9,200 nucleotides of DNA from Streptosporangiaceae bacterium (GCA_030040815.1 JASHSZ010000489.1:1-9200); one strand, 5' to 3'; positions 1 through 7,135 are shown, numbered from the stretch's first letter. Notes: a model not told the origin generated them from the sequence alone. Numbers and translations are program-made.

Positions 1-618
1 GGGGTCCTGCAGATAGTTCTGCTCGCCGCCGAGGTCCTGGTCGTAGTCCTTCCAGGTCACGCCCGCGGCGTTGAACTGGTTGAACAGCGTCGGGACGTCC
101 GTTGGGAACGAGCACCCGTTGGACCCAAGCGGTGCGTTCGCCCCGCCTTTGGAGTCCACCTGCCCGTAGTTGATATTGACCGTACCGGTGCTCGTCAGGC
201 GGTTGGACTCGATTCCGGAGTTGGTGTTGAGCAGGGTGTCGTTGGTGCTGCAGTCTTCCTGCACGTCCTCCGAGGGCGCCTGGCCGGACACCATCGACAG
301 ATAATTGTCCATGCTCGAATGGCCGGTGCCGTAGTAGTTCTTCAGCAGGACACCCTGTTCGGGAAGCGTCTTCCAGAGGTAGGTGTTCTGGTTCAGCCCG
401 GTGAAGGTGGCGTCGTAGGACTTGTTCTCCAGAATGATGAGCCATACGTGCTTGATGGCGCCGGGCCTAAGTCCGGTGCTGGTGATGGTGACAGCCTTGG
501 GAATAGCTGCCGCCGAGGCGACCGTGACAGGGACGCCGATGCCAACCAGAGCGAGCGCCCCCACACCGCACGCGGTAGCCGCGCGCAGCCAACGCTGACC
601 GGTACCTGAGAGAGTCAT
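1..618 (-). CDS. Secreted phosphoesterase (acid phosphatase / phospholipase C-like, PF04185 type), C-terminus beyond the window
   Basis: Reading leftward from the ATG at 618, an uninterrupted frame of 206 codons runs off the left edge, so the C-terminus is missing. Residues 1-38 look like a Sec signal peptide: an R-W-L-R basic start, a hydrophobic stretch at about 17-33 and an A-S-A cleavage site near 34-36. The mature part begins with H-V-W-L-I-I-L-E-N-K-S-Y-D (57-69), the first metal-binding block of the PF04185 phosphoesterases, where E64 and N65 are the expected ligand region. It is followed by G-H-S-S-M-D-N-Y-L-S-M-V-S-G, matching the family's 'GHPSLPNYLALVSG' block, and later by a V-P-T-L-F-N-Q-F-N-A-A-G-V-T-W-K segment typical of these enzymes. 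By family knowledge it would hydrolyse phosphate esters outside the cell. The substrate cannot be told from this half. The Shine-Dalgarno before the ATG is weak. It is divergent from the lactate monooxygenase gene. Confidence 0.85.
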   Translation of the reverse strand, partial: MTLSGTGQRWLRAATACGVGALALVGIGVPVTVASAAAIPKAVTITSTGLRPGAIKHVWLIILENKSYDATFTGLNQNTYLWKTLPEQGVLLKNYYGTGHSSMDNYLSMVSGQAPSEDVQEDCSTNDTLLNTNSGIESNRLTSTGTVNINYGQVDSKGGANAPLGSNGCSFPTDVPTLFNQFNAAGVTWKDYDQDLGGEQNYLQDP

Positions 619-818
619 GGTCCGTAGATATCGGGTGATGCAAACGACATCTGCGCCGTTCGGTGTCGCCGGGACGACGGTCAGGTGAACGATCGGCTAG
701 CCGAGCTGGCCCGCCCTGTCATGCGACGGCGGTCCCCGCTTTCGCCCATCGTGCCGCGTGACAGCATGTGTGCCGCACGGCCCCGCAGGGCGGAGCCAAA
801 AGACGGGACGGGGTGCCA
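619..818. other. Divergent intergenic region between phosphoesterase and lactate monooxygenase genes
   Basis: About 200 bases separate the two divergent starts and must hold both promoters. I see no convincing -35/-10 pair, long inverted repeat or conserved small ORF here. The only clear signal is the ribosome binding site for the rightward gene at its right end. Confidence 0.5.
808..813 (+). promoter_or_regulatory. Ribosome binding site (ACGGGG) deciding the lactate monooxygenase start
   Basis: A purine-rich ACGGGG ends five bases before the GTG at 819. In-frame GTG codons also exist at 768 and 813. The one at 813 overlaps the purine run itself, and the 768 start would add 17 residues (C-R-T-A-P-Q...) that do not resemble the family N-terminus. 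Confidence 0.55.
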
Positions 819-1985
819 GTGAGTCAGCCGCTCGAGAGCTACCAGGACGAGATCTACCTCACCGGGCTCACCGGCGCGGTGCCGGGCCTGCCCACCGACC
901 TGCACCGACTGGAAGAGGCGGCGCGCGCGGTGATGACGCCGCGCGCCTTCGACTACGTGGCGGGCTCGGCCGGGTCCGGGGACACCGCAAAGGAAAACCT
1001 GCTGGCCTTCCGGCGCTGGCGGATTGTCCCGCGGATGCTCACGGACGTCAGCACCCCCTCATACGCCGCGCGGATACTCGGCACCGACCTGACCGTGCCC
1101 TTCCTGCTGGCACCCGTCGGCGTGCTCGGCATCGCACACCCAGACGGTGAGCTGGCGGTCGCCCGCGCGGCCGCCAGCGTCGGGGTGCCCCTGATCCTCA
1201 GCACCGCGGCGTCGGCTCCCCTGGAGGCCGTTGCCACGGCGAATGACGGAGGCCAGCGCTGGTACCAGCTGTACTGGCCCAAGGACCGGGCGGTCGCCGC
1301 CAGCCTGCTCGGCCGCGCTCAGGCGGCCGGCTACGGCGTGCTGGTCGTCACGCTGGACACTCGCATCCTCGCCTGGCGGCCCCGCGACCTGGACAACGGC
1401 TACCTGCCGTTCCTGCACGGGGTCGGCATCCAGAACTACCTGTCCGACCCCGCCTTTCAGGCGGGGCAGCCGACGGCGGTCGACGACGACCTGCAGACCG
1501 CCATCCTGCGGTATGTCCAGATGTTCGGCGACTTGTCATTGACCTGGGATGACATTCCGTTCCTCCAGGCGCACTGGAACGGGCCGATCGTGCTCAAGGG
1601 GATCTTGTCGGTCGCGGACGCCCATCGCGCCGCGCAGGCTGGCGTCCAGGGCATCGTCGTGTCCAACCACGGCGGGCGCCAGATGGACGGGTCCGTCGCG
1701 GCGCTGGACGCACTGCCCGCCATCGCCCAGGCGGTCGGTTCGAAGGTGGCAGTCCTGTTCGACAGCGGCATCCGGGGCGGTGCCGACATGCTCAAGGCGC
1801 TCGCGCTGGGCGCGCAGGCCGTCCTGCTCGGCCGTCCGTATGTGTACGGGCTGGCGCTTGGCGGCGAGGCGGGGGTCCGGCACGTGCTGCGCGCGCTGCG
1901 CACCGACTTCGAGCTCACCATGCGGCTCGCGGGCCTGGCGGTGCTGACCGAGCTCGGCCCTGACTGCCTGCAGCGCCACCAATGA
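819..1985 (+). CDS. Lactate 2-monooxygenase (FMN-dependent alpha-hydroxy-acid oxidase family)
   Basis: This 388-residue protein belongs to the FMN-dependent alpha-hydroxy-acid oxidizing family (TIM barrel). In the lactate monooxygenase branch it would convert L-lactate and O2 to acetate, CO2 and water in the cytoplasm. The active-site set is complete: Y46 in D-Y-V-A-G, Y152 in W-Y-Q-L-Y-W, D180 in V-T-L-D-T, R187 in W-R-P-R-D, K260 in V-L-K-G-I, the catalytic base H284 and R287 in S-N-H-G-G-R-Q, then the FMN-phosphate segments F-D-S-G-I-R-G-G-A-D and L-G-R-P-Y. The start Y-Q-D-E-I-Y-L-T-G-L and the block W-R-P-R-D-L-D-N-G-Y-L-P-F-L match the Mycobacterium smegmatis enzyme as I remember it, including length. 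G101 in A-P-V-G-V sits where the monooxygenase has Gly and lactate oxidases have Ala, which favours decarboxylating monooxygenase over H2O2-releasing oxidase. It appears monocistronic and converges with the cupin gene 29 bases downstream. A related 2-hydroxyacid substrate remains possible. Confidence 0.88.
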   Translation: MSQPLESYQDEIYLTGLTGAVPGLPTDLHRLEEAARAVMTPRAFDYVAGSAGSGDTAKENLLAFRRWRIVPRMLTDVSTPSYAARILGTDLTVPFLLAPVGVLGIAHPDGELAVARAAASVGVPLILSTAASAPLEAVATANDGGQRWYQLYWPKDRAVAASLLGRAQAAGYGVLVVTLDTRILAWRPRDLDNGYLPFLHGVGIQNYLSDPAFQAGQPTAVDDDLQTAILRYVQMFGDLSLTWDDIPFLQAHWNGPIVLKGILSVADAHRAAQAGVQGIVVSNHGGRQMDGSVAALDALPAIAQAVGSKVAVLFDSGIRGGADMLKALALGAQAVLLGRPYVYGLALGGEAGVRHVLRALRTDFELTMRLAGLAVLTELGPDCLQRHQ

Positions 1986-2014
1986 CCCCGGCTCGTTGTG
2001 CCGTCGCCAGTGGC

Positions 2015-2437
2015 TTATAGCTGGTCGACGTTGACGACGATCGCCTCTTGCGTCGACCGGGCGATGACGATCACGGCTGCTTCGTCGGGCGAGGGGTTCT
2101 CCTCCCGGTGCGGCACCCACGGCGGCACCCAGATGTAGTCGCCGGGCCTGGCCTCCAGCCGCGCGATCTCACCGGTGGCGGGATCGCGGAAGCTGAACAC
2201 CGGCGTGCCAGACACCACGTAGATCCCGGTTTCGGATGCGCCGTGGTGGTGGTCGCCCGAGGTCACGCGGGCCGGCAGCTCAGTGCGCCCCATCCACAGC
2301 GACGTCGCGCCGGTCAGCTCGCCCGAGATCGCCGCCGACCGGACCATGCCGCTGGTCTGGGCGGTCGCACCAGACAGTTGATCCGGCTTGATCAGCCGCA
2401 GTCCGCTCCCCGGCGCGGGGTTGGCCCGGCTGCTCAC
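2015..2437 (-). CDS. Cupin-domain protein (single small cupin barrel)
   Basis: A 140-residue protein with one cupin domain. Motif 1 reads G-D-H-H-H-G-A-S-E-T-G-I-Y-V-V-S-G, supplying H63/H65 and E69. Motif 2 reads G-D-Y-I-W-V-P-P-W-V-P-H-R-E-E-N, supplying H110. All four usual metal ligands are therefore present, so metal binding is likely, but the reaction is unknown. The barrel covers about residues 45-128. I chose the GTG at 2437 because it overlaps the msrB stop as GTGA, a typical coupling arrangement. The frame stays open to 2548, but those extra 37 residues lie inside msrB and look like shadow sequence. It is the last gene of the leftward cluster, so it is probably co-transcribed with msrB. 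A role in sensing or modifying small molecules is only a guess. Confidence 0.82.
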   Translation of the reverse strand: MSSRANPAPGSGLRLIKPDQLSGATAQTSGMVRSAAISGELTGATSLWMGRTELPARVTSGDHHHGASETGIYVVSGTPVFSFRDPATGEIARLEARPGDYIWVPPWVPHREENPSPDEAAVIVIARSTQEAIVVNVDQL

Positions 2438-2832
2438 TCTTCCTCGAGCGTCAGCGACACCGAGTTGATGCACCAGCGCTGGTCGGTGGGCACGTCGTAG
2501 CCCTCGCCCTCGAACACGTGGCCCAGGTGGCTGTTGCACGCCGCGCACCTGACCTCGGTGCGGGCCCGGCCGAGCGAGCGGTCCTCCAGCAGGATCACCG
2601 CGTCGTCCGCGGTGGGCTGGTAGAAGCTAGGCCAGCCGCAGCCGGAGTGGAACTTCGTGCTCGACGAGAACAGCTCGGCGCCGCAGGCACGGCACCGGTA
2701 GACGCCCTTGGTCTCGGTATCGGTGTACTCGCCGATGAAGGGGGCCTCGGTGCCCGCTTCGCGCAGTACGTGGTACTCCTCGGGGGACAGCCTGGCTCGC
2801 CACTCGTCTTCTGACCGCTGCACCTTATCCAT
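2434..2832 (-). CDS. msrB: Peptide-methionine (R)-S-oxide reductase
   Basis: A full-length, 132-residue MsrB. It reduces methionine-R-sulfoxide in oxidised proteins, normally using thioredoxin, in the cytoplasm. The catalytic cysteine C121 lies in R-W-C-I-N-S-V-S-L. The recycling cysteine C65 lies in S-G-C-G-W-P-S-F. Two Zn-binding C-x-x-C pairs are intact: C47/C50 (C-R-A-C) and C96/C99 (C-A-A-C). The H-L-G-H-V-F block at 102-107 is also conserved. The ATG start at 2832 gives the usual N-terminus, with W11-R-x-x-L-S-P-E-E-Y before the domain. The gene follows the VOC gene by 52 bases and overlaps the cupin gene by 4 (GTGA). No MsrA is visible in the window. Confidence 0.95.
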   Translation of the reverse strand: MDKVQRSEDEWRARLSPEEYHVLREAGTEAPFIGEYTDTETKGVYRCRACGAELFSSSTKFHSGCGWPSFYQPTADDAVILLEDRSLGRARTEVRCAACNSHLGHVFEGEGYDVPTDQRWCINSVSLTLEEE

Positions 2833-2884
2833 GCTGGCGAGACTACCTGGCGCGGGTGCCGGGCCCGCAGTACGAGTGCCCGGA

Positions 2885-3271
2885 TCACCGGTCGGAGACG
2901 CAGAACTCGTTCCCGTCCGGATCGGCCAGGGTGGTCCAGTGGTCGTACTCGGCTAGCACGCGGGCGCCGAGGCTGGTGAGCCTCGCTATCTCCGCTCCCC
3001 GGTCTTCGGCGGCAAGGTCGAGGTGCACGCGGTTCTTGACCACCTTGGACTCCGGCACGAGCTGGAAGGTCAGCTGCGGCGGCTCGGCGTCCGCGCGCAC
3101 GACCAGGACGGTCGGATCGTCGTTGACGTCTTCGATGCCAAGCCCGCGGAGCCGCTCCAGCTCCGCGTCGTCATACGGGGCGACATCATATCCGTCCAGG
3201 GCGGCTGCCCAGAATCTGGCGATCGACGCCGGGTGCGGTGAATCAAAAGTCACTTCCCGGATTCTGGCCAC
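2885..3271 (-). CDS. VOC (glyoxalase/dioxygenase-fold) family protein
   Basis: A 128-residue protein with two beta-alpha-beta-beta-beta modules of the vicinal-oxygen-chelate fold, close to the Glyoxalase_6 type common in actinomycetes. The first module begins R-I-R-E-V-T-F-D-S and continues A-R-F-W-A-A-A-L-D-G-Y. The second has V-H-L-D-L-A (H83) and ends A-D-P-D-G-N-E-F-C-V (E122). H83 and E122 are plausible metal ligands. The position that is often His in the first strand is E6 here. The substrate is unknown; glyoxalase I, antibiotic-binding and dioxygenase-like roles all occur in this fold. I chose the GTG at 3271 because it opens exactly at the domain. The frame stays open upstream to 3646, but that part is antisense-frame sequence of valS. 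It starts 56 bases after the valS stop, with no clear Shine-Dalgarno. Confidence 0.82.
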   Translation of the reverse strand: MARIREVTFDSPHPASIARFWAAALDGYDVAPYDDAELERLRGLGIEDVNDDPTVLVVRADAEPPQLTFQLVPESKVVKNRVHLDLAAEDRGAEIARLTSLGARVLAEYDHWTTLADPDGNEFCVSDR

Positions 3272-3327
3272 CAGCTGATTGTCGCCGACTGGCTGGGTGC
3301 CGTGCGTCGTATCGACCGCGGCCGGGG

Positions 3328-5920
3328 CTAGAACACCACCTCGAAGTCCGGCTCGGCATCGGCGCCGGCGGGCTGCAGCCTGATCTCCGTTACCTTGCCA
3401 GCCGAGCGAACGTCGGCACTGGCGGCGGCGAGCGCCGCGCGCGTGCTCTCGTCGGCCGTCAGAATCAGGGCTGGAGCAGCCTGTCTCATCGGAATGCTCG
3501 CCGCCGACTTCGCCTTCCTGATGGCCCCGATTGCTGCTGCGGCGGTAAGGAGCACGGCGTCGTCGCCGGGACCCGCCACGGCGGCCAGTTCCACCGCGTC
3601 CGGCCAGGACGACCGGTGCACGGAGCCGCCCCGCCACCAGGACCACGCCTCCTCGGTAACGAACGGCAGCATGGGCGCGAACAGCCGCAGCACTACCGAC
3701 AAGCCGAGCCGCAGCGCCGCCCTGGCGGACGCGGCACCCTCATCGCCGTGCTCGCCGTAGGCGCGCGGCTTGACCAGCTCGAGGTAGTCGTCGCAGAAGA
3801 ACCAGAAGAACCGCTCCGCCTGCTCGAGCGCCGAAGCGTGCTCGTAGCCCTCCAACGCGGCCGTGCACTGCGCGACCACCCCGGCGAGCCGGCACAGCAT
3901 GGCCCTGTCGATCGGCTCGGTGATCTCGCCACCACCCGTCGGGCGCGCCGGGCCGATGCCGAGCACGAACCGGGTGGCGTTGAGAATCTTGATGGCGAGC
4001 CGGCGCCCGATCTTGATCTGCGCGACGTCGAACGCGGTGTCCGCGCCGAGCCGCGCGCTGGCGGCCCAGTACCGGACGGCATCGGTGCCGTGTTCCTGCA
4101 GCAGGTCCATGGGCGTCACCGCGTTGCCCTTGGACTTGGACATCTTCTTCCGGTCCGGGTCAAGGATCCAGCCGGAGATGGCAGCGTGCTGCCACGGCAG
4201 CACTCCGGCCTCGGTCTGCGAGCGGAGCAGCGTGTAGAACAGCCAGGTCCTGATGATCTCGTGGGCCTGCGGTCGCAGGTCCATCGGAAACACGCGCTGC
4301 ATCAGGTCGGTGTCGGCGGGCCAGCCGCCGGCGATCTGCGGCGTCAGCGACGAGGTCGCCCACGTGTCCATCACGTCCGGATCGGCGGCGAAGCCGCCCG
4401 GCTGACCGCGCTGCTCGCCCCGGTAGCCGGGCGGGATGTCGGTGGCCGGGTCCACCGGCAGGCTGTCGGGCGCGGGCAGGATCGGGTTGTGCTCCTGGAT
4501 CCGCCCCGCCGCGTCCACCGGGTACCACACCGGGATCGGCACGCCGTTGTAACGCTGCCGGCTGATCAGCCAGTCACCCGTCAGGCCCGCGACCCAGTGC
4601 TCGTATCTGGTCCGCATGTACTCCGGATGCCACTGCAGCTCCCGGCCCCGGGCGAGCAAGGTCGCCGTGAGCTCAGCCGACCGGCTGCCGTTGCGGACGT
4701 ACCACTGGCGGGTCGTAATGATCTCCAGCGGCACCTGGCCGTACTCGTAGAACTTGACCGCGTGCCGGATCGGCTCCGGCTTTCCTCGCTCGGCGCCGAC
4801 CTCGTCGAGCAGCGCCGTCACCTGCCGACGGGCCGCGGCCGCGGGCAGATCCGCGATCTTCTCGTAGGCCGCAGCGCCGTCGGCGCTGGTGAGCCACGCC
4901 AGCGGACCGCGCAGCAGCCGACCGTCCGCGCCGATGACCGGCCTCGTTCCCAACTGAAGGTCGCGCCACCAGGTCACGTCCATCATGTCGCCGAACGTGC
5001 ACACCATGACGAGCCCGGTGCCTTTGTCCGGGTCGGCGAGCCGGTGGGCCAGGATCGGCACGGGCGCGCCGAACAGGGGAGTCACCGCCGTGGCGCCGAT
5101 CAGCCCGGCGTACCTGGCGTCGTCGGGGTGCGCCACGAGCGCGACGCACGCCGGCAGCAGTTCCGGCCGGGTTGTCGCGACGATCACCTCGGCAGGACCG
5201 GCGGGCCCCGGCTCGGCCAGCGGGAAGGCCAGCCGGATGAACGTGCCGGGCACTTCGCGGTCCTCGATCTCGGCCTGTGCCACGGCACTGCCGAACGTCA
5301 CATCCCACAGCGCGGGCGCCTCGGCCCGGTACGCCTCGCCGCGCCCGAGGCTGCGCAGGAACGCGAGCTGCGACACCGACTGGACGCGCTCGTCGATGGT
5401 CCGGTAGCTGATCTGCCAGTCCACCGAGAGGCCGAGCCGCTGCCATGCCTCGGCGTATGCCTGCTCGTCTGCGTGGGTTCGTTCCCGGCACAGCTCGGCG
5501 AAGTTGCGCCGGGAGACCGGCAGGAGCTCAGCGGGGGTCAGGTCGCGCTCGTTGCCGTGAAACGGCGGGGTCAGGTCGCTCTGGTAGGGCAGGGCCGGAT
5601 CGCAGCGCACGCCGTAGTAGATCTGCACCCGGCGCTCGGTGGGCAGGCCATTGTCGTCCCAGCCGACCGGGTAGAACACGGCCTTGCCGCGCATCCGGTG
5701 GAAGCGCGCGACCACGTCGGTCTGGGTGTACGAGAAGGCGTGCCCGAGGTGCAGGGAGCCGCTGGCCGTCAGTGGCGGTGTGTCGATGGAGTAGACGTCG
5801 CCGCGGCTCCGAGAGCGGTCAAACCTGTACTACACGCTCCTTAGCCCACCGCTGCGTCCACTTGTCCTCGAGGCCGTCCAGCGTCGGCTTGGCCGGGATG
5901 CGGTACGAATCGGTGCTCAT
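3328..5920 (-). CDS. valS: Valine--tRNA ligase with a one-base frameshift near residue 30
   Basis: A class I aminoacyl-tRNA synthetase of the actinobacterial short ValRS type, which charges tRNA-Val with valine. The N-terminus starts at the ATG at 5920 (M-S-T-D-S-Y-R-I-P-A-K-P-T-L-D-G-L-E-D-K-W) and hits TGA at 5821-5819 after 33 codons. The rest lies in another frame, open from 5829 to the stop at 3328. Removing one base near 5829-5833 joins both into 863 residues. In the joined product HIGH is H57-L-G-H60 (S-L-H-L-G-H). The G-W-D-D-N-G-L-P-T-E-R-R-V-Q block is at about 86-99. The CP1 editing domain has T-T-R-P-E at about 249-253 and H-P-D-D at about 264-267. KMSKS is at 592-596, followed by the helical anticodon-binding domain. 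A long C-terminal coiled-coil arm is absent. The only start in the downstream frame (GTG 5715) lies after HIGH, so that frame alone could not make an active enzyme. The downstream 833 codons show no other damage. It leads a leftward cluster with VOC, msrB and cupin. Confidence 0.9.
5818..5842 (-). other. Frameshift site in valS
   Basis: On the minus strand the codons run GAG CGT GTA GTA CAG GTT TGA, ending in a stop. Read from 5829, the second frame gives TAC AGG TTT GAC CGC, i.e. Y-R-F-D-R, the sequence I expect here in this ValRS type. In that second frame the codon just before TAC is TAG, so the two frames are cleanly separated by one extra base. The local GTAGTA doubling is a likely place for an indel or a base-calling error. 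An AAGGAG run is at 5842-5837. Confidence 0.85.
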
Positions 5921-5927
5921 GGCCGAC

Positions 5928-5933
5928 AGGATA
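5928..5933 (-). promoter_or_regulatory. Possible -10 box (TATCCT) of a leaderless valS transcript
   Basis: TATCCT matches the actinobacterial TANNNT -10 pattern and lies exactly seven bases before the valS ATG. That spacing would put transcription start at the ATG itself. No Shine-Dalgarno is visible before this ATG, which fits a leaderless message. No good -35 box is seen, so this is tentative. Confidence 0.35.
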
Positions 5934-6062
5934 GCCGCCGGCTGGCGGTCGATGCACGCGCGTATCCGTGGCCGGGCCGTCGGCACGGCGGGCGTCGGCG
6001 TACTCGCGCTCGGCAGCTGCCCGGAGGGCCGCTCGGACGCGGCTGCTCCTGCCGTCCGGTCA

Positions 6063-6126
6063 TGGGAGCGGGATTGCACTGCCCATAGCCAGTGTGCTGC
6101 CCATAGCCAGTGCAATCCCGCTCCCA
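6063..6126. repeat. 19-base perfect inverted repeat with 26-base spacer
   Basis: The left arm (6063-6081) reads TGGGAGCGGGATTGCACTG and the right arm (6108-6126) is its exact reverse complement. The flanking bases (6062/6127) and the first inner pair (6082/6107) do not pair, so the arms end sharply. The element lies between two divergent starts, 50 bases before the rightward gene and 140 from valS. It is therefore not placed as an ordinary terminator between converging genes. It could be a REP/MITE-like palindrome, a regulator site or an attenuator for the rightward gene. Confidence 0.9.
6079..6112 (+). repeat. Two 16-base direct repeats inside the inverted repeat
   Basis: CTGCCCATAGCCAGTG occurs at 6079-6094 and again, unchanged, at 6097-6112, an 18-base period. 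The second copy runs into the right arm of the inverted repeat. The first copy with the base triplet before it also makes a smaller CACTG/CAGTG hairpin (6077-6081 with 6090-6094), so alternative folds compete. Confidence 0.9.
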
Positions 6127-6154
6127 CGGAGTCGGCTAGGGCCGTGGTGTCGGT

Positions 6155-6159
6155 GGAGG
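6155..6159 (+). promoter_or_regulatory. Ribosome binding site GGAGG of the AbiEi/DUF559-like gene
   Basis: GGAGG ends ten bases before the GTG at 6170 and sixteen before the in-frame ATG at 6176. The spacing favours the GTG. Confidence 0.6.
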
Positions 6160-6169
6160 CTGCCAGTCT

Positions 6170-7123
6170 GTGCCCATGTCAGCGGACAATCGAGCACTGA
6201 CCTGGTTGTTGCACAGCCAGCGGGGCGTTCTCACGCGGGCGCAGGCGCTTGCGTGCGGTATCACCGCGAACAGCATCGAGCACCGCATCCGGCGCGGCGG
6301 ACCTTGGCAACGAATGCTTCCTGGCGTGTACCTCACCGTCACCGGTCAGCCCTGCTGGGAGCAGCGCGAGACCGCGGCTCTGCTCTACGCGGGACCCGAC
6401 GCGGTCATTACTGGTCCGGCGGCCCTAGCCAATTACGGCATCCGCGGCGGACCGAAGGCTCGCCGAGTCGACGTGCTGATACCGCTGGAGCGCGAGCGGC
6501 TCAGCCCTGCCTTCGTCGCCACGCACCGCACGCGTCGAATGCCGACGAGCGTTGCGGTCGACCTGGCACTGAGGTTTGCGCCGGCCGAGCGGGCGGTCGC
6601 AGACACCGTCCGGCAGTTGCCCGGGCTGGCCGAGGCCCGGGCCGTCGTCGCAGATGCCGTCCAGCATCGGCACTGCACGATCGAGCAGCTGGCCGCCGAG
6701 CTGAGAGCGGGTCCGATACGGAACTCGGCCCGACTGCGTTCGGTGCTTGCCGAAGTGATCGCGGGCATCAGGTCACCAGCCGAGGGCGACCTCCGCGACC
6801 TGATCATCCAGTCGGCCCTGCCGCAGCCATTGTTCAACCCGAAGTTGTTCCTCGGCAGCGTCTTCCTTGCTCAGCCGGACGCCTGGTGGCCGGAATACGG
6901 CGTGGCCGTCGAGGTCGACTCGCGAGAGTGGCACCTGCTTCCGGAGCATTGGGAGCAGACGATGGCGCGCCATCGCCGAATGTCGGCGGCCGGTGTCAAC
7001 GTCATGCCTGTCAGCCCGCGCCAGATCCGGGAGCAGTGGCCGGCCTTGCTGTCCGAGATCGAGGCAGCTCTGCGGGCCGGCAGGCCACTGCCTGCAGTAA
7101 CGACCAAGCCATGTGCAGGCTGA
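6170..7123 (+). CDS. AbiEi-like / DUF559 (PD-(D/E)XK-fold) protein
   Basis: A 317-residue protein. Residues about 8-60 (T-W-L-L-H-S-Q-R-G-V-L-T-R-A-Q-A ... W-Q-R-M-L-P-G-V-Y-L) match the winged-helix N-terminus that annotation pipelines call 'type IV toxin-antitoxin AbiEi-like'. The C-terminal part resembles DUF559/Vsr-like restriction-endonuclease folds: P-D-A-W-W (D237), then V-E-V-D-S (E248, D250), then H-R-R-M-S-A-A-G-V-N-V-M-P-V. D237, E248 and D250 could form the PD-(D/E)XK metal site, although D250 stands where Lys is usual for an active nuclease. Such proteins are numerous in actinomycetes and usually stand alone; their function is unknown. No AbiEii-type toxin partner follows, since the next 382 bases hold no intact gene. 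By eye it uses more A/T-ending codons than valS. The GTG start is supported by GGAGG at 6155. Confidence 0.75.
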   Translation: MPMSADNRALTWLLHSQRGVLTRAQALACGITANSIEHRIRRGGPWQRMLPGVYLTVTGQPCWEQRETAALLYAGPDAVITGPAALANYGIRGGPKARRVDVLIPLERERLSPAFVATHRTRRMPTSVAVDLALRFAPAERAVADTVRQLPGLAEARAVVADAVQHRHCTIEQLAAELRAGPIRNSARLRSVLAEVIAGIRSPAEGDLRDLIIQSALPQPLFNPKLFLGSVFLAQPDAWWPEYGVAVEVDSREWHLLPEHWEQTMARHRRMSAAGVNVMPVSPRQIREQWPALLSEIEAALRAGRPLPAVTTKPCAG

Positions 7124-7135
7124 CCGGCGGGATCG

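Noticed and set aside
768..818. Longer N-terminus for the lactate monooxygenase
   Set aside because: The extra 17 residues do not resemble the family, and the ribosome binding site fits the GTG at 819.
2438..2548. 37-residue longer cupin start
   Set aside because: It lies within msrB coding sequence, and the GTGA overlap at 2434-2437 gives a natural start.
3272..3646. Longer N-terminus for the VOC protein
   Set aside because: It overlaps the 3' end of valS in another frame and has arginine-rich shadow composition.
5818..5842. Programmed +1 frameshift in valS as the preferred explanation
   Set aside because: The prfB-like GTT TGA C is suggestive, but the purine run is too far away and the product would lose the expected Y-R-F. 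An indel explains the data better.
3238..5844. 868-codon plus-strand open frame antisense to valS
   Set aside because: It is rich in R, G, A, P and H with no domain-like pattern, and mirrors the GC-biased codons of valS. It is a shadow frame.
5819..6127. 102-codon minus-strand frame beginning upstream of valS
   Set aside because: Its first part is only the translated palindrome and low-complexity sequence. Its last 33 codons are the true valS N-terminus, starting at 5920.
5921..6169. T-box riboswitch upstream of valS
   Set aside because: I saw no T-box core sequence or antiterminator-like motif on the minus strand, and the large palindrome lacks those elements.
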